In this document: piece by piece, positions 15,117 to 16,579 of the stretch
How the letters are laid out: every line of letters starts with the position of its first letter
Position numbering within the stretch: position 1 is the first letter of the stretch
Assembly: GCA_900759575.1 (NCBI GenBank)
Contig: CAAEVU010000105.1
Span: 1 to 16,579 of the forward strand
Reading direction: 5' to 3'
Length of the DNA stretch: 16,579 nt
From: Clostridia bacterium
Lineage (GTDB): Bacteria; Bacillota; Clostridia; Oscillospirales; Acutalibacteraceae
The notes under the pieces: generated by a model
The model's database searches: none
Told to the model about the DNA's origin: nothing
Seen by the model: only the letters and a program-made list of their open reading frames with translations
Program-made: the position numbers and the translations under genes

Positions 15117-16181
15117 TCACGTTCCCAACAATTCCCCGATCAACGGGAAATAGGCTTTAAAAGCAGAGGGCAACGCGTAAGCTTCTCGCAATTCATCCCT
15201 GCTGGCCCAGGTAAATCCGGGCACTTCTTCCACGGTGTTCCCCACCCAACAGGTCATATGCCACTCCACATGGGAGAAAATATGCTTTGCTCTGGGACCG
15301 GCGGAAAGCGCTGTTCCCTCTTCCCTGCCCTGTTCTCTGAGAAACGCCAGGCTCTGTTCCCGGGAAAGCTTCCCTTCCACTCCCGGCAATTCCCACAATC
15401 CGGCCAAAAGGCCCTTTTCCGGCCGCTTTCGCAAAGCCAGCCTTCCTCCCTTGGAAATCAGCAAGAACACAGTGCGCTCTTCCTTTTTCCGGGGTTTGGG
15501 CTTGGTTTTTACGGGAAGTTCCTGGGCTACCCCTTGGGCATATCCGCGGCACACCTGACGCAGGGGGCAAAGCAGGCATTTAGGCGGTCCACCCGGCAGG
15601 CAAACCATGGCCCCCAGCTCCATCAGGGACTGGTTGAAGTCCCCCACCCGCTTGGGCAGGATTTCCCGGATCTCCTGTTCCATGCGCTGTTTCACTTTCC
15701 CGTCCAGGATGTTATCCCTTCGGCAAAGCACCCGGGAAATCACCCGGAGCACGTTGCCGTCCACGGCTGGAACGGGGATTTGAAACGCGATGGAGGCAAT
15801 GGCTCCCGCGGTGTAATCTCCAATGCCGGGCAAGGAACGAAGCTCCTCAAAAGAGGCGGGCACCTCTCCCCCATAGCGCTCCATCACCACCTGGGCGCCT
15901 TTTTGCAGATTCCGCACCCGGTTATAATATCCCAGGCCTTCCCACAATTTCAGCACCCGGTCCGTGGGAGCCTGGGCCAAATCTTTCACCGTGGGGAACG
16001 CGGACAGAAACCGTTCGTAGTAAGGTTTCACCGCTTCCACCCGGGTCTGCTGCAGCATGATCTCCGACACCCACACCCTGTAAGGCGTTGGATTCTCCCG
16101 CCAGGGCAACACACGGGCACTGCCGTCATACCACGCTAACAGCAGCTCCGGCAATTTACAAAGGATTTCCCGATCCTCCAC
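15117..16181 (-). CDS. mutY: Adenine DNA glycosylase MutY
   Basis: This 354-residue base-excision enzyme removes adenine mispaired with 8-oxoguanine. It has the catalytic Glu40 (SEIMLQQTRVE), the helix-hairpin-helix LPGIGDYTAGA (117-127) and catalytic Asp141 (AVDGNV). The 4Fe-4S cluster Cys are C194, C202, C205 and C211, with seven residues between the first two. The C-terminal NUDIX-like domain that recognises 8-oxoG is present (about 230-354, with GLLAGLWELPG and the FSHVEWHM loop). I chose GTG 16181 because AAGGAGG lies 6 bases before it on the coding strand and the protein then starts like relatives. GTG 16205 would place that Shine-Dalgarno inside the gene. It has its own promoter and terminator. 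Confidence 0.94.
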   Translation of the reverse strand: MEDREILCKLPELLLAWYDGSARVLPWRENPTPYRVWVSEIMLQQTRVEAVKPYYERFLSAFPTVKDLAQAPTDRVLKLWEGLGYYNRVRNLQKGAQVVMERYGGEVPASFEELRSLPGIGDYTAGAIASIAFQIPVPAVDGNVLRVISRVLCRRDNILDGKVKQRMEQEIREILPKRVGDFNQSLMELGAMVCLPGGPPKCLLCPLRQVCRGYAQGVAQELPVKTKPKPRKKEERTVFLLISKGGRLALRKRPEKGLLAGLWELPGVEGKLSREQSLAFLREQGREEGTALSAGPRAKHIFSHVEWHMTCWVGNTVEEVPGFTWASRDELREAYALPSAFKAYFPLIGELLGT

Positions 16182-16222
16182 ACCTGCCGCCTCCTTTCCT
16201 GACACATTGTTTCGCGGGCCTT

Positions 16223-16251
16223 ATTGTAGCATACCCGCATCCGGGACGCAA
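16223..16251 (-). promoter_or_regulatory. Promoter for mutY
   Basis: On the - strand TTGCGT (16251-16246), 17 bases, then TACAAT (16228-16223), preceded by TGC, an extended -10. Start would be near 16216, about 35 bases before the GTG start. The -35 match is modest and the extended -10 is strong. Confidence 0.65.
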
Positions 16252-16256
16252 GGCGC

Positions 16257-16291
16257 AAAAAATAGGGCTGCCGCCAACCCTGCAACAGCCC
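16257..16291 (-). terminator. Intrinsic terminator of the alpha/beta hydrolase gene
   Basis: GGGCTGCCGC (16265-16274) pairs with GCAACAGCCC (16282-16291), with two G-T wobbles in the - strand RNA and a 7-base loop. It is followed by T-A-TTTTTT on the - strand (16264-16257). It lies 18 bases after the hydrolase stop and overlaps the -35 side of the mutY promoter region only closely, not directly. Confidence 0.85.
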
Positions 16292-16309
16292 ACTTTTTTG
16301 AAATATTGC

Positions 16310-16579
16310 TTACTTTGCCAACCAAGCTTTCATAAACCGGATCACCAGGTTGGTCACTTCCTCAGTCCACAAATAGGTGCCGTGGCCCGCCCCCACCACT
16401 TTGTAAAACTCCACGGTGTGTCCGGTCTCCTGGAGCTTTTTCACGGTGAGCACGCTTTGGTTAAAGGGCACCATGGGGTCCTCGTCCCCATGGATCACCA
16501 GAAAGGGAGGCAAGGGCTTATCCTTCTCCATATAGTTCAAAGGATTCCCTGGCTGAGCGATTTCCGGATGGTCGATGAC
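16310..16579 (-). CDS. Alpha/beta hydrolase, esterase/lipase type (partial, C-terminal end)
   Basis: Only the last 89 residues are in the window; the frame stays open to the right edge, so the gene starts outside. They match the C-terminal third of acetyl-esterase-like alpha/beta hydrolases: PEIAQPGNPLNYM, then PPFLVIHGDEDPMVPFNQS holding the likely catalytic Asp, and GAGHGTYLW holding the catalytic His. The nucleophile Ser would lie upstream, outside the window. The substrate cannot be told; members act on small acyl esters or on acetyl and feruloyl groups of plant polysaccharides. The stop codon is at 16310-16312 and a terminator follows. Confidence 0.85.
   Translation of the reverse strand, partial: VIDHPEIAQPGNPLNYMEKDKPLPPFLVIHGDEDPMVPFNQSVLTVKKLQETGHTVEFYKVVGAGHGTYLWTEEVTNLVIRFMKAWLAK

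Noticed and set aside
15565..15601. MutY cluster Cys spacing C-x7-C-x2-C-x5-C, one residue longer than the usual first gap
   Set aside because: The extra Gly/Pro-type residue in this loop is, as I recall, common in clostridial MutY, so it is not evidence of damage.

Overview
The window is a stretch of chromosome from a low-to-mid GC Gram-positive (Firmicutes), most likely a GC-richer Clostridia member such as the Oscillospiraceae/Ruminococcaceae group. The reasons are the gene set (RNase Y, YmdB, FakA, a DacF-type penicillin-binding protein, a SpoVB/YtgP-like flippase), strong AAGGAGG ribosome binding sites, GTG and TTG starts, and sigma-A style promoters. The species assignment is inference. 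Thirteen genes are supported, two of them cut by the window edges. No rRNA, tRNA, CRISPR array, insertion sequence or phage gene was seen. This looks like core chromosome, not an island.

Layout. Positions 1-6473 run on the + strand: the 3' end of rny (RNase Y), a ymdB-family phosphodiesterase with a TTG start, a small membrane-anchored protein of unknown function with its own promoter and terminator, fakA (fatty acid kinase), a non-coding stretch with two diverged direct repeats and a terminator, a small P-loop kinase-like ATPase, and recG. Convergent to recG, dacF (D-Ala-D-Ala carboxypeptidase) lies on the - strand and shares one long bidirectional terminator with it. Divergent from dacF is a + strand cluster of sbcD, sbcC and a metallo-beta-lactamase-fold hydrolase. 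This ends at another bidirectional terminator, facing a - strand series: an alpha/beta hydrolase (cut at the right edge), mutY and a MATE-like lipid flippase, each with its own terminator or promoter.

How the genes fit together. Three are DNA repair or recombination functions: RecG remodels forks, SbcCD cuts hairpins and blocked ends, and MutY removes A opposite 8-oxoG. Two serve the cell envelope (DacF and the flippase). RNase Y and YmdB are the usual neighbouring pair linked to RNA turnover and cell-fate signalling. FakA activates exogenous fatty acids and in many Firmicutes lies just upstream of recG. Here a small ATPase gene sits between them.

Most worth a second look: the paired non-coding repeats plus terminator before the ATPase-recG pair, an Arg in RecG motif III where Thr or Ser is expected, a long Ser/Thr/Asp insert inside the DacF catalytic domain, an MBL hydrolase following sbcDC, and the unknown monocistronic membrane protein. 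I found no clear evidence of an entirely new multi-gene system.
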